Origin: JBAXQQ01 sp037131695
GTDB lineage: Bacteria > Armatimonadota > Hebobacteria > CAIYQO01
Direction of reading: 5' to 3'
Assembly: GCA_964638715.1 (NCBI GenBank)
Contig: CAZWZF010000034.1
Span: 1-47,702 of the forward strand
Length of the DNA stretch: 47,702 bases
The translations under genes were made by a program, and so were the position numbers. This document shows positions 27,005 through 36,574 of this stretch, in pieces. The notes under the pieces are model-generated. The model saw only the letters and a list, made by a program, of their open reading frames with translations. It did no database searches and had not been told where the DNA came from. The stretch's first letter is position 1. Each line of letters opens with the position of its first letter.

Positions 27005-28630
27005 CTATTTAGGATGAATTAAATGATGACTGCCGATGGTCAGCGGGGTATTCGGCGGAATCGGGTTGCCAAAGAAATCGCGGCCACCATTATCGGGGAT
27101 CATTACACCGGCACCGAGGCAGGACGACGTCGGCTGCAACTGATACCCAACTACTGTCTCCCGTCCATCACCACCCTTGCCAGACTCAATAAACTTGGGG
27201 TCGGTCACAAGTTTCTTCGCATCGCTTACTGTCGGTTCATGACCGAAGTAGCAATTGCCTTCGAACATCGGTTGCTTTGGGTAGGTGCTGGGCCAATACT
27301 CTTGTGGTCCGAATTGGTAACCTTTGAAGGAGAAGATGTTGTTGCGGTATACCGATTCCGGTTCATCGCTCAACCGGTATCCATTTTCGTTTTGAGTAAC
27401 GACAAAGATGTTATTGTATATTTCAGCTTTTCGCGGCTCGAAGATCGTGATGCTGCGACCAAACTTGTTCTGAAAACCATCATTCTGGCTGATGTTGTAG
27501 CGGAAAACCACATTGTCGAGATAGGGATTCCAATTCATGATCATCAGCGTGCCGCCCGGGTTGTCGTGGGAGTAGTTGTACTGATAGGTAATCGTACCGC
27601 GGCAGCCCATGTCTACGTTCCATGCCTCGCTGTCCGCCGGGTGCGCGAAGACCCGGGTTCGGGCGCATTCGTTGTACTGGAAAACCGCATCCTTGCTGGC
27701 AATGCACCAGATGCCAGCGATATGCATCTCATCATTGCCCGCATTTCCGCTCACATCCAGTGCTTTCTCGGCATTGATGCCGGCGTCATAACAGACGTTG
27801 TGTTCGATGAGCGCCCCATCGGAACTGCCCACGATCATGCCGTCGGCCCCGGTCTTGACGATGAGATTGCCGCGAATGATCAACTTGCGCCCCCAGAGCG
27901 CGCTGTCGTTGTCCAGCCAGTTATGGACGTTCTTGCCGGTGCCTACCCAGACGATCATCCCGATGGTGTCAAGGTCGTGGACATGATTGTTCTCAATTGT
28001 CACTTCATCGAAAGGCGCGATGGTGCTGATGTGAATCCCAGCATTGTCATACATCCCCGGCATGGACAGACGCCAGGAAGATCCCTGGATTGAGTGAATA
28101 TCGCAATTGGTGATACGTAGCCCCGCCATACGTTCCGTGCCCGACGCACGCACCGCGATGCCGCTGCGGATGCCTGGCACCTGCGTTTCCTTGCCTTCTT
28201 CTTTATGCTTCGCCGAGAGATACCCCTTCACCATCGGGGTGGTTGTGGTGTTGCGGAGTTCGAGGTTTTCGATCACCCAGTGCTGTTGATTCTCCAGGAA
28301 GATGGCCGCCTCGGAGCCGCCGCCATCGATAACGGGTTTGGCGCCTTCGCCGTAGGAGGCGAGGGTGATCGGCGCCGCGGGTTTACCCGAGCCAGACGGA
28401 TGCAGCATCCCTGCCCACACACCGCCGGCCTTCAGCAGAATCCGGTCGCCCGGCAGGAACGTGGTGGCATTGAGTTTGGCTATGGTTTGCCACGGGGACG
28501 CATGAGAGTTTCCCTCGTTATTGTCATTGCCGCTCGCGGAATCGAGGTAGTAATCATTGGCCATGGTTGTTCCTGAAGTTGCGGCAACGAGTACCACGCT
28601 CATTGCCAACTGAGTGATTGTTTGGTTCAT
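27005..28630 (-). CDS. Secreted right-handed beta-helix protein, paralogue A
   Basis: 541 residues. The N-terminus (MNQTITQLAMSVVLVAATSGTTMAN) is a plausible signal peptide. The mature part starts 'YYLDSASGNDNNEG...PWQTIAKLN', a common opening of parallel beta-helix lyase-like proteins, followed by N-rich repeats ('ITNCDIHSIQG', 'IENNHVHDLDTIG', 'IRGNLIVKTGADG', 'YRNNIFSF'). Carbohydrate lyase or hydrolase activity is likely for the fold, but no catalytic residues are assigned. Its ATG overlaps the stop of the gene upstream by 4 bp (28627-28630), so it ends a four-gene operon. Two segments are nearly identical at DNA level to paralogue B at 32053-33642. Confidence 0.75.
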   Translation of the reverse strand: MNQTITQLAMSVVLVAATSGTTMANDYYLDSASGNDNNEGNSHASPWQTIAKLNATTFLPGDRILLKAGGVWAGMLHPSGSGKPAAPITLASYGEGAKPVIDGGGSEAAIFLENQQHWVIENLELRNTTTTPMVKGYLSAKHKEEGKETQVPGIRSGIAVRASGTERMAGLRITNCDIHSIQGSSWRLSMPGMYDNAGIHISTIAPFDEVTIENNHVHDLDTIGMIVWVGTGKNVHNWLDNDSALWGRKLIIRGNLIVKTGADGMIVGSSDGALIEHNVCYDAGINAEKALDVSGNAGNDEMHIAGIWCIASKDAVFQYNECARTRVFAHPADSEAWNVDMGCRGTITYQYNYSHDNPGGTLMIMNWNPYLDNVVFRYNISQNDGFQNKFGRSITIFEPRKAEIYNNIFVVTQNENGYRLSDEPESVYRNNIFSFKGYQFGPQEYWPSTYPKQPMFEGNCYFGHEPTVSDAKKLVTDPKFIESGKGGDGRETVVGYQLQPTSSCLGAGVMIPDNGGRDFFGNPIPPNTPLTIGSHHLIHPK

Positions 28631-30939
28631 GGCACGTTCACTGTCACGCCGCGGGTGATGTTCCAGCCGGTGGTGACGCGGATCAGGCGCACCATGCCGG
28701 GACCGGGCGGCGCAGGTTTGGCGGCGCGGGTGTCAGCAAGCAGGCGCAGCAGGTCCGCCTGTCGTTCGGCGCCGATGGTGGGCAGCGGCACATTGCCCGT
28801 CAGGCCCCGTTGCGCACTGTGGTCGCGACAGTAGTTGCCCAGACTGATCACCCCTTTGTCGGTGGCGGTGAAGGGCATTTGGTAAGCCTCATCGAACAAC
28901 GTACCGAGCATGGCCACCTCGGCGCTGCCGGTACGCCGCATCGTGGTCTCACAAGCGAACCCGATCAGCGTCAGCGACCCCGTGAAGTCGCGCAGGTCAA
29001 TGCCGATGGCTTTGGGGTTGTAGGTGAAATTCGGCCGGCCCGGCGCCGTCTTGCCGCAATCGACCGTCATCCGCCCGCGATCGGTGAGCACCAGCCAGGT
29101 CGCGGGGGCGCCTTCGTACCAGATATCGCGGATCACCAGCACGGCACCGTCGCGCACCTGGTACATGTCGCCGCAGTTGGAGGTCGCCCCGCCGAACAGC
29201 CAGGTGCGGCCACCGCGCAGGCGCATGCCGACCTGCTCACTGCCAAACTGATGGTTCCGCAACTCCACGCGACCGCGGGTGAGTCCGCCCAGGTCCATGC
29301 CGATTTCCTTACCCGCGATGTGAATCTGGTCGGTCCACAGGCCGGCGTTCGCTTCATCGTTGATGGTACAGGCCAGGGCGGTGACCGCGGCGGCGTTTTC
29401 ACTACTCCATAACTCCACTGCCCGCACCGTCACCGGTGACCCGGCGGGCACGGTCAACGTCGCGCCGTCAGTCGTGCGCATCAGGAGGGTCCGGTTGCTG
29501 TCGCCGACCAGGATCAGGTCCGCGCCGGCGGGGATGGTGAAGCCTTTTTCGCTCTTCCATGTACCCGCGGGGACTCGAACCACCGGGTGTTGGCCGCGCA
29601 ATGTGCCGGCCTTGTCGAGGGCGGCCTGCAACGCGGCGGCATCGCCCACCACCGCCACGTCGATGATCGGCCCGGTTGCGGCGGGGGCAATGACGCCGAC
29701 CGCCGCCGGCATCGGCAAGTCGGCGGGCAGTGCTGCCGAACCGGCGATGTCCACGACCTGACTCGCTTGATAACCACCGGTGGGCGCGACTCGGTTGCCG
29801 ATCGCCACGAACACCGACGAACCCGGGCCGGTGCACCTGGCCCACGGCTGATCCGTCGCGTTGGCGGCCCGGCGGACGAGATTGTCCGTCAGCAGCATCG
29901 CCGGCGAATCCGCCATCTGAATCGGGGTCGCGTCCCGGCAGTCGAGAATGGTGTTGCGTTGGACGTGGAACGTCGCGCCCCAGGTATCGGTGTCGGCCCA
30001 GCGGCCCTTGTGCTCGGGCCCCCAGCCTGTGGGCCGCACACTGCGCAGGAACATCTGCGACCCCTCGGAGCGGTTGCCGCGAATGCCGAAGTAGGAGCTG
30101 TGCCCGGTCTGGATGTCGCTGACTTTCGAGCGGAGGAACAGGCTCTCGTACACGTGGCAATGCCCGCCGCCGTAGGTGCCCTTGAGCATGTTGGTGACCC
30201 CGATGGCGTTGTCTTCGAAAAGGCTGTGCCAGACCCACCAGTCGAGTACGTTGAAACTGTTGATCACGATCCCGGCGCCCGTGCAGCGGCGGAAGGTGCA
30301 GCGGGTCACCACCGTCTCGGCGTCCATCAGGCTGGGGCCGGAGCGGCCGGCGAAAATGCCGGCGTGCAGATCGGTGTAGGTCACGTCCTCGTGCCGGTTC
30401 CAGGTGCCGGCGCCGGGCGTCTTGCCATCCCAGGCGTGGTAGAAGCCGACCGCCTGGCTGCCTTTGCCGTCAAAGGTCATCCGGGAAATGACCGTCCAGC
30501 GCACGCCATTGGCGAGGATCATGGCCGGCCAGGGAATGCCGTCGACGGCCTCGCGCGCCGGGTCGGCGGTCTTCGGACCATCCCAGACCAGGCGGGTGGT
30601 GGCCGGATCGAGCCCGGTCACGGTCGTCTTGAAATGGGAGGTCATGCGCAGCGTCGCGGTGAGACGGTAGGTGCCGGGCGGCAGCAGCAGTGTTGACGGG
30701 CCATTGGCATCGCTGCTGGCCTGCAATGCATTCAGCGCCTTCTGCAGCGCGGCGGTATCGTCGGCCTTGCCGTCGCCGACCGCGCCAAAATCACGCTTGG
30801 CATTAAGGGCACTCGGTCCCGGCGGCACCCACACCGCGCCATCGGCCGCGCCGGGTTCGGCGGCGCGGGCGTGGACGGCGAGGCCCATGAAGAAGCTCAG
30901 AGACAGAATTACGAATACGAATGAGGATCGAATACTCAT
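28627..30939 (-). CDS. Secreted pectate-lyase-3-type beta-helix protein
   Basis: 770 residues with a signal peptide (MSIRSSFVFVILSLSFFMGLAVHARA). 'RDFGAVGDGKADDTAALQKALN' (about 48-69) is the typical opening of the Pectate_lyase_3 / GH28-type beta-helix family. 'LLLPPGTYRLTATL' and many N/D-turn repeats follow, and a second 'VVGDAAALQAALDKAG...RVPAGTWKSEKG' opening near 415-450 suggests two beta-helix domains in tandem. The gene is strikingly GC-rich (75% in the line 29581-29640), unlike the rest of the window. AGGA 7 nt before the ATG supports the start. It is second to last in the four-gene operon. The substrate is unknown; a pectin-like glycan is a reasonable inference. Confidence 0.8.
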   Translation of the reverse strand: MSIRSSFVFVILSLSFFMGLAVHARAAEPGAADGAVWVPPGPSALNAKRDFGAVGDGKADDTAALQKALNALQASSDANGPSTLLLPPGTYRLTATLRMTSHFKTTVTGLDPATTRLVWDGPKTADPAREAVDGIPWPAMILANGVRWTVISRMTFDGKGSQAVGFYHAWDGKTPGAGTWNRHEDVTYTDLHAGIFAGRSGPSLMDAETVVTRCTFRRCTGAGIVINSFNVLDWWVWHSLFEDNAIGVTNMLKGTYGGGHCHVYESLFLRSKVSDIQTGHSSYFGIRGNRSEGSQMFLRSVRPTGWGPEHKGRWADTDTWGATFHVQRNTILDCRDATPIQMADSPAMLLTDNLVRRAANATDQPWARCTGPGSSVFVAIGNRVAPTGGYQASQVVDIAGSAALPADLPMPAAVGVIAPAATGPIIDVAVVGDAAALQAALDKAGTLRGQHPVVRVPAGTWKSEKGFTIPAGADLILVGDSNRTLLMRTTDGATLTVPAGSPVTVRAVELWSSENAAAVTALACTINDEANAGLWTDQIHIAGKEIGMDLGGLTRGRVELRNHQFGSEQVGMRLRGGRTWLFGGATSNCGDMYQVRDGAVLVIRDIWYEGAPATWLVLTDRGRMTVDCGKTAPGRPNFTYNPKAIGIDLRDFTGSLTLIGFACETTMRRTGSAEVAMLGTLFDEAYQMPFTATDKGVISLGNYCRDHSAQRGLTGNVPLPTIGAERQADLLRLLADTRAAKPAPPGPGMVRLIRVTTGWNITRGVTVNVP

Positions 30940-30978
30940 GGTGTTTTCCTTTATTTATTTGATGTTATGTAATAGCGC

Positions 30979-32046
30979 TCAAAATCGCAACGCCCGGACC
31001 TGGTCCAGGTACCAGTGATAGTCCGCCAGAGCGACGCCGGGCGTGATCAGGTGGTCCGGCATCATCATGTAGCCGCCGTCCTGCATCAGCGGAACCAGTC
31101 GTTGCAGCTCCGCGTTCACAGCCGCGTGTCCCTTCTCCAGCGTCATCTTGTCGAAGTGCCCGATGATGCGCAGTTCCTTGCCGTACCTGCGCCGGTAAGC
31201 CATGCCGTCGGCCTGCCAGACACCGACTTCGATCGGGAACTGCACGTTCACGCCCGCGTCTATCCAGGGACCGACTAACGCCGACACGTCACCGTCCGAG
31301 TCGATGCCGTAGAGCTTGACGCCGTACTGCTCCAGTTTGCTCCGGATCTTTGCATAGCCGGGCGCCACGCACTCGCGGAAGATGTCCGGGCTGACGAACG
31401 GTCCGCTGCGCCCGCAGATGTCCTCCCACCCGGAACCCAGGTCGACTTTGATCTTGGGCAAGACCTGGTCCGCCGCCCAGCACACGAGATCGGCCAAAGT
31501 CATGACCATCTCAGCGAAGACGTCGCGGTGATCGTACATGAAATAGGCAAGGTTCTCCACGCCCATCCAGTTGCGGATCGACCCCATCAGCGAACCTGTC
31601 CAGAAGAAGATCGGCAACCCCGAGGCTTGGGATCGCGCCAGTTGCGCTTCCATATCGGCCGCCACGCGTTTCGGGTCGGGCTGCAGCCGCCAGCGATAAT
31701 GTTCCTCCCAATCCTTCGGCGTCTTCAGTGTGTAATCAAGGTAGTGCGGAAGGCTGGTCTGGTGTTTCAACATCCGGCAGATCACGCCCTCAGCGTCGCG
31801 GATAATGCGGCTGTCGGCCGTCTCTTCGAGCGTCTGTTCCTCGAAACAGGGAAACAGGCCGACATTTGCGCCCACGCCGGTCCAGTGCGGTTGGGTACCG
31901 AGAAACGCATGGATATCCTGGTCGCGCGGGAGTCCCTCGGCGTACCAGCGCTCCATGGTTTCCGCCCACCCGCCCCAATGCACCACGGGCATGCGGTCGG
32001 CCGGCTTGTAGTTCATCAGGTTCACAAAGAGTTCACGATTGTTCAT
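30979..32046 (-). CDS. Uroporphyrinogen decarboxylase (URO-D) family protein
   Basis: 355 residues of the URO-D / methyltransferase A superfamily, seen in the opening 'MNNRELFVNLMNYKPADRMPVVHWG', 'GSLMGSIRNWMGVENLAYFMYDHRD', 'CGRSGPFVSPDIFRECVAPGYAKI' and 'HLITPGVALADYHWYLDQVR'. True HemE would carry other conserved N-terminal arginines, so a heme role is unlikely. Superfamily members include corrinoid-dependent methyltransferases, and many of unknown function occur in glycan-degrading bacteria. There is no signal peptide. It starts 6 nt after the stop of beta-helix B and is followed after 39 nt by the pectate-lyase-type gene. GAGGT 10 nt before the ATG is the probable ribosome binding site. 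A role in demethylating methylated sugars is speculation. Confidence 0.8.
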   Translation of the reverse strand: MNNRELFVNLMNYKPADRMPVVHWGGWAETMERWYAEGLPRDQDIHAFLGTQPHWTGVGANVGLFPCFEEQTLEETADSRIIRDAEGVICRMLKHQTSLPHYLDYTLKTPKDWEEHYRWRLQPDPKRVAADMEAQLARSQASGLPIFFWTGSLMGSIRNWMGVENLAYFMYDHRDVFAEMVMTLADLVCWAADQVLPKIKVDLGSGWEDICGRSGPFVSPDIFRECVAPGYAKIRSKLEQYGVKLYGIDSDGDVSALVGPWIDAGVNVQFPIEVGVWQADGMAYRRRYGKELRIIGHFDKMTLEKGHAAVNAELQRLVPLMQDGGYMMMPDHLITPGVALADYHWYLDQVRALRF

Positions 32047-32052
32047 GTGTGG

Positions 32053-33642
32053 TTACCTCGGTTGATGTGCGCCGATGGCGAGTGGGGCTTGTGTGGGCAA
32101 CGGGTTGCCAAAGAAATCGCGACCACCGTTATCGGGAATCAGGACGCCGGCGACGCGGCAGGGCGAGTCCGGCTGCAATTGGTAACCCGCCACGGTTACC
32201 ACGCCGTCGCCGCCTTTACCGGGTGGTTCTGCAAACTTCGCGTCGGCCACGAGCTTCTTCAAATCGTTGACGAGAGGCTCATGCCCGGCGAAACAGTTCG
32301 CCTCGAAAACGGCGCGCTTGGGATAGGCGCTGGGCCAGTGCTCCTGAGGCCCGACCTGGGAACCCGGCAGGTGCCAGTAGAAGATGTTATTACGATAGCT
32401 TACGCCCTCGCAGTCGCCCATCCCAAAGCCCTTATCATCCACCGTATTGACAAACACATTATTATAAAACTCCGCGTTCTTGAACATTTGGCCAGGGTGC
32501 TCGTACATGGCGAGTTGCCGGCCCAACTTGTTATGCCGACCGTCATTCTGGCTAATGTTGTAGCGGAAAACCACGTTGTCGAGATAGGGATTCCAATTCA
32601 TGATCATCAGCGTGCCGCCCGAGTTGTCGTGGGAGTAATTGTACTGATAGGTAATCGTACCGCGACAGCCCATGTCTACGTTCCATGCCTCGCTGTCCGC
32701 CGGGTGCGCGAAGACCCGGGTTCGGGCGCATTCGTTGTACTGGAAAACCGCATCCTTGCTGGCAATGCACCAGATGCCAGCGATATGCATCTCATCATTG
32801 CCCGCATTTCCGCTCACATCCTGTGTTTTCTCGGCATTGATGCCGGCGTCATAACAGACGTTGTGTTCGATGAGCGCGCCATCGGAACTTCCCACGATCA
32901 TGCCGTCGGCTCCCGTCTTGACAATGCGATTGCCGCGGACGATGAGTCTGCGTCCCCAGAGCGCGCTGTCGTTGGCCTGCCAGTTATGGGCGTTCGTCCC
33001 AGTGCCGACCCAGACGATCATCCCGATGGTATCCAAGTCGTGAATATGGTTGTTCTCGATTGTCACTTCATCGAAAGGCGCGATGGTGCTGATGTGAATC
33101 CCAGCATTGTCATACATCCCCGGCATGGACAGACGCCAGGAAGATCCCTGGATTGAGTGGATGTCGCAATTGGTGATACGTAGCCCCGCCATACGTTCCG
33201 TGCCCGACGCACGCACCACGATGCCGCTGCGCAGGCCGGGCACCTGCGTTTCCTTGCCCTCTTCTTTGTGCTTGCCCGAGAGATAACCCGTGATCATGCG
33301 ATTGGTGGTGGTATTGCGAAGCTCCAGATTGTCGATGACCCAGTGCTGTTGGTCTTCCAACCAGATGGCGGCTGGGGAGCCACCGCCATCGATTACAGGT
33401 TTAGGGCCGCTGCCAAAGGAACTGATAGTGATCGGCATGCCCGGTTGCCCGGAACCAAGCGGGTGGAGCATCCCTGTCCAAGCCGAACCGGCTGCGAGTA
33501 GAATCCGGTCGCCAGGTTGGAACGTAGTAGCGTTAACCTTAGCCAAGGTCCGCCACGCGCTGTCCGGGGTGGTACCGCAATGTGTATCGTCACCACACCG
33601 TGCATCGATGTAGTAGGTGGTAGCTGCAATTGTAGTTGTCAT
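32053..33642 (-). CDS. Right-handed beta-helix protein, paralogue B, without signal peptide
   Basis: 529 residues, homologous over its whole length to paralogue A (27005-28630). It begins MTTTIAATTYYIDARCGDD, so the mature-type sequence starts at about residue 9 and a classical signal peptide is missing. Either it is cytoplasmic or its true N-terminus was lost. There is no ribosome binding site at normal distance. The ATG overlaps the stop codon of the upstream remnant frame (TCAT, 33639-33642), which may allow coupled translation. DNA identity to paralogue A is near complete at 32544-32878 and 33059-33238, but weaker in the ends. It is the first intact gene of the GC-rich operon. Confidence 0.75.
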   Translation of the reverse strand: MTTTIAATTYYIDARCGDDTHCGTTPDSAWRTLAKVNATTFQPGDRILLAAGSAWTGMLHPLGSGQPGMPITISSFGSGPKPVIDGGGSPAAIWLEDQQHWVIDNLELRNTTTNRMITGYLSGKHKEEGKETQVPGLRSGIVVRASGTERMAGLRITNCDIHSIQGSSWRLSMPGMYDNAGIHISTIAPFDEVTIENNHIHDLDTIGMIVWVGTGTNAHNWQANDSALWGRRLIVRGNRIVKTGADGMIVGSSDGALIEHNVCYDAGINAEKTQDVSGNAGNDEMHIAGIWCIASKDAVFQYNECARTRVFAHPADSEAWNVDMGCRGTITYQYNYSHDNSGGTLMIMNWNPYLDNVVFRYNISQNDGRHNKLGRQLAMYEHPGQMFKNAEFYNNVFVNTVDDKGFGMGDCEGVSYRNNIFYWHLPGSQVGPQEHWPSAYPKRAVFEANCFAGHEPLVNDLKKLVADAKFAEPPGKGGDGVVTVAGYQLQPDSPCRVAGVLIPDNGGRDFFGNPLPTQAPLAIGAHQPR

Positions 33643-33943
33643 GATGTATTGTGCGTTCTCCGTTTAAAGTATCCGTTTACATTGAGTCTTGCGCGCTGTA
33701 AACTGCCATGTTTTATTACTAAGGTGTACCGCTCATCAAGACCGGTCTTCACATCCTCCACCTTATCGCCGAAGAGCGGAATAACGAATGTCGTTTCTCC
33801 GTTTACCGTGATTCTTTCACCCGAGGCGGTATTGTATGGCTTGCCATATAATACCACCTCGGTGACTCGGTGAAGTCGAACACGAGCAGTACTGTCGCGT
33901 GGCTCTTAATCAATTGACCTTCCATGTCAACCTTATTGTATGA
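33639..33943 (-). pseudogene. Frameshifted 3' remnant of a glycosidase-like gene
   Basis: Two frames join into one coherent protein end. The first (from 33943) reads ...VDMEGQLIKSHATVLLVFDFTE. The second continues VVLYGKPYNTASGERITVNG...VIPL, a pattern seen at the C-terminus of glycoside hydrolases, and stops at 33639-33641. They are separated by an exact 8-bp tandem duplication (CTCGGTGA at 33858-33865 and again at 33866-33873). Removing one copy restores the frame. Upstream a stop (33944-33946) and AT-rich sequence follow, so only about 90-100 codons remain. An alternative is a small gene starting at the ATG of MEGQL, now frameshifted. Confidence 0.6.
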
Positions 33944-33964
33944 CTATTATTGTTTTTATAAAAC

Positions 33965-35062
<1,098 letters not shown>

Positions 35063-35153
35063 GTTTTTCTCCTTTCGTTTAAAGACTTAAAATTAAGACT
35101 TTCAATGATTGTAATTCACATTTCATTGACATGCAAGAGGAATTTATATAGAA

Positions 35154-35176
35154 TTTACGCAAACGTATTGCGTAAA
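35154..35176. promoter_or_regulatory. LacI-type operator 1
   Basis: TTTACGCAA-N5-TTGCGTAAA is a perfect 9-bp inverted repeat containing CGCAAACG, the half-site style of the LacI/PurR family. It lies 92 bp upstream of the pseudopilin ATG. Confidence 0.75.
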
Positions 35177-35184
35177 TAATGCAT
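35155..35184 (-). CDS. Possible 9-codon leader peptide
   Basis: On the minus strand AAGGAGG (35198-35192) precedes ATG at 35184 by 7 nt (another in-frame ATG at 35190). It opens the peptide MHYLRNTFA, ending at TAA 35157-35155. The frame lies inside operator 1, upstream of the pseudopilin gene. The strong ribosome binding site is the main support; chance is possible. Confidence 0.3.
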   Translation of the reverse strand: MHYLRNTFA

Positions 35185-35245
35185 ATGCATTCCTCCTTAG
35201 TTTCGCTCAAAAAATGAACGTGTGAATTATTATAACACCGAATAC

Positions 35246-35274
35246 TTGACGCGCAATATTTATAATAGTAAAAT
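35246..35274 (+). promoter_or_regulatory. Promoter of the LacI-family gene at 35308
   Basis: TTGACG (35246-35251), a 17-bp spacer and TAAAAT (35269-35274). Operator 2 begins at the last base of the -10 box and covers the expected transcription start. Confidence 0.7.
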
Positions 35275-35296
35275 CTACGCAAACTTATTGCGTAAA
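35274..35296. promoter_or_regulatory. LacI-type operator 2
   Basis: TACGCAA-N5-TTGCGTA, the same site as operator 1 with small changes, overlaps the -10 end and start site of the regulator promoter. This is the geometry of autorepression. Confidence 0.75.
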
Positions 35297-35307
35297 TGAG
35301 GTAGCAA

Positions 35308-36309
35308 TTGACAACCATCACTTTTTTGGCCAGCATAGCTGGTGTCGCGCCTTCAACCGTCAGCCGTGCCTTACGGAATGATCCGTCCATCGGAACAAAG
35401 ATGCGTCTACATATTCAGAATCTGGCGCGTGAATATCATTACCATCCTAATAAGCTAATGCACGGTTTGATGACCGGACAAAGCGGTGTAATCGGGATGG
35501 TATTACCACAACTGACGATATCTTTTAATGCCTCTATTCTATCGGCTATGCTTAATTCAGTGATGGATGCAGGATATCGAAGCATGATTTTTGAAACATA
35601 CTCACAATTAGATAAAGTAAAGTACGCAATACACGCCATGATAGAACAACGTGTTGATGGAGCGCTACTCTATACTGGTCTGGGTGAACCACTGCCTGCA
35701 GACTTGATACTGAGTCTGCGAAGTAATAGTATCACTGCTGTTACCTTTGATGCGATATGCGAACCGCTCCAGTTTGATACGGTGCGTACTGATGAAGAAC
35801 AATTATCCGAGCTAGTAATTGACTACCTGTTATCACTTGGTCATCATCGTATTGCCTGGCTGAATCATGTACCTAATCTACGATTTTCTGCCGTTAAAGC
35901 AACGTTAAAAAAACGGCTTTTACCAACACAATACTGTATTGAACCGTCTGGAAAGTCATATGAAAACACTGCGGATATTGAAGTTATCAGAAAACTTTGG
36001 AATATGGTCCCACGTCCAACAGCATTAATTGCCGGTGATGATATAATAGCAGCCAATGCTATATTGTCATGTCATAAATTAGGAATTTCTGTACCTGAAG
36101 ACATCAGCATTATTGGATGCGGAAATTTGAATGTCAGCACATTTACACAGCCGCAGTTAACAACTGTGGACCAACAACCATCACAGATAGGTGCAACCGC
36201 AATGAATTGCTTGCTTGCAAATATGAACTCATCAGATGACCAGCGCTTGTTAACTACACATTTTATCCCTGTACAACTTATAACGCGCAATTCGTGTGCC
36301 CGCGTATAA
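35308..36309 (+). CDS. LacI-family transcriptional regulator (TTG start)
   Basis: 333 residues. The N-terminal HTH reads 'TFLASIAGVAPSTVSRALRNDPSIG', the LacI pattern, followed by the hinge region and a periplasmic-binding-protein-like ligand domain ('GVIGMVLPQLTISFNASILSAML', 'RVDGALLYTGLGE', 'TALIAGDDIIAANAILSCHKLGISVPEDISIIGCGN'). TTG at 35308 is the start, since GAGG lies 5 nt upstream and the HTH needs this N-terminus; the nearby ATG (35295) is out of frame. It probably binds the two TTTACGCAA/TTGCGTAAA sites in its own promoter region and so controls itself and the divergent pseudopilin gene. The effector sugar is unknown. Confidence 0.85.
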   Translation: MTTITFLASIAGVAPSTVSRALRNDPSIGTKMRLHIQNLAREYHYHPNKLMHGLMTGQSGVIGMVLPQLTISFNASILSAMLNSVMDAGYRSMIFETYSQLDKVKYAIHAMIEQRVDGALLYTGLGEPLPADLILSLRSNSITAVTFDAICEPLQFDTVRTDEEQLSELVIDYLLSLGHHRIAWLNHVPNLRFSAVKATLKKRLLPTQYCIEPSGKSYENTADIEVIRKLWNMVPRPTALIAGDDIIAANAILSCHKLGISVPEDISIIGCGNLNVSTFTQPQLTTVDQQPSQIGATAMNCLLANMNSSDDQRLLTTHFIPVQLITRNSCARV

Positions 36310-36574
36310 ATGAATCTGTCGAATGTTCCATGCGCGATACAATATCTATACTGCAGCTGGTGAAAGCACACGCCGCCACTATCACCAAAATTTTATCATA
36401 TTCCAATAATCGTAAAGATTTGTTATGTAAAGTTTGCTTTATTTAAATATTCACTAAATAATCACCATCATGTATCGGAGCGTAATCGCGATATTTTACC
36501 ATATATTCAAAATATAACTAATTCTGAACCAGAGATATTTATACTTCAGATTCACTGTTACTTTCCATTCACCA

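Noticed and set aside
30979..32046. True uroporphyrinogen decarboxylase (hemE)
   Set aside because: Sequence pattern and neighbourhood fit the wide URO-D superfamily, not heme synthesis.
31528..33156. Long plus-strand open frame (542 codons) and similar ones at 27023-28093, 28618-29412 and 29587-30696
   Set aside because: They lie antisense to well-supported minus-strand genes in the GC-rich operon, where stop codons are rare. Their sequences have no family pattern and no fitting ribosome binding site.
35079..35390. Minus-strand frame of 103 codons across the operator region
   Set aside because: It overlaps the LacI coding start, both operators and the promoter; the composition is not protein-like.
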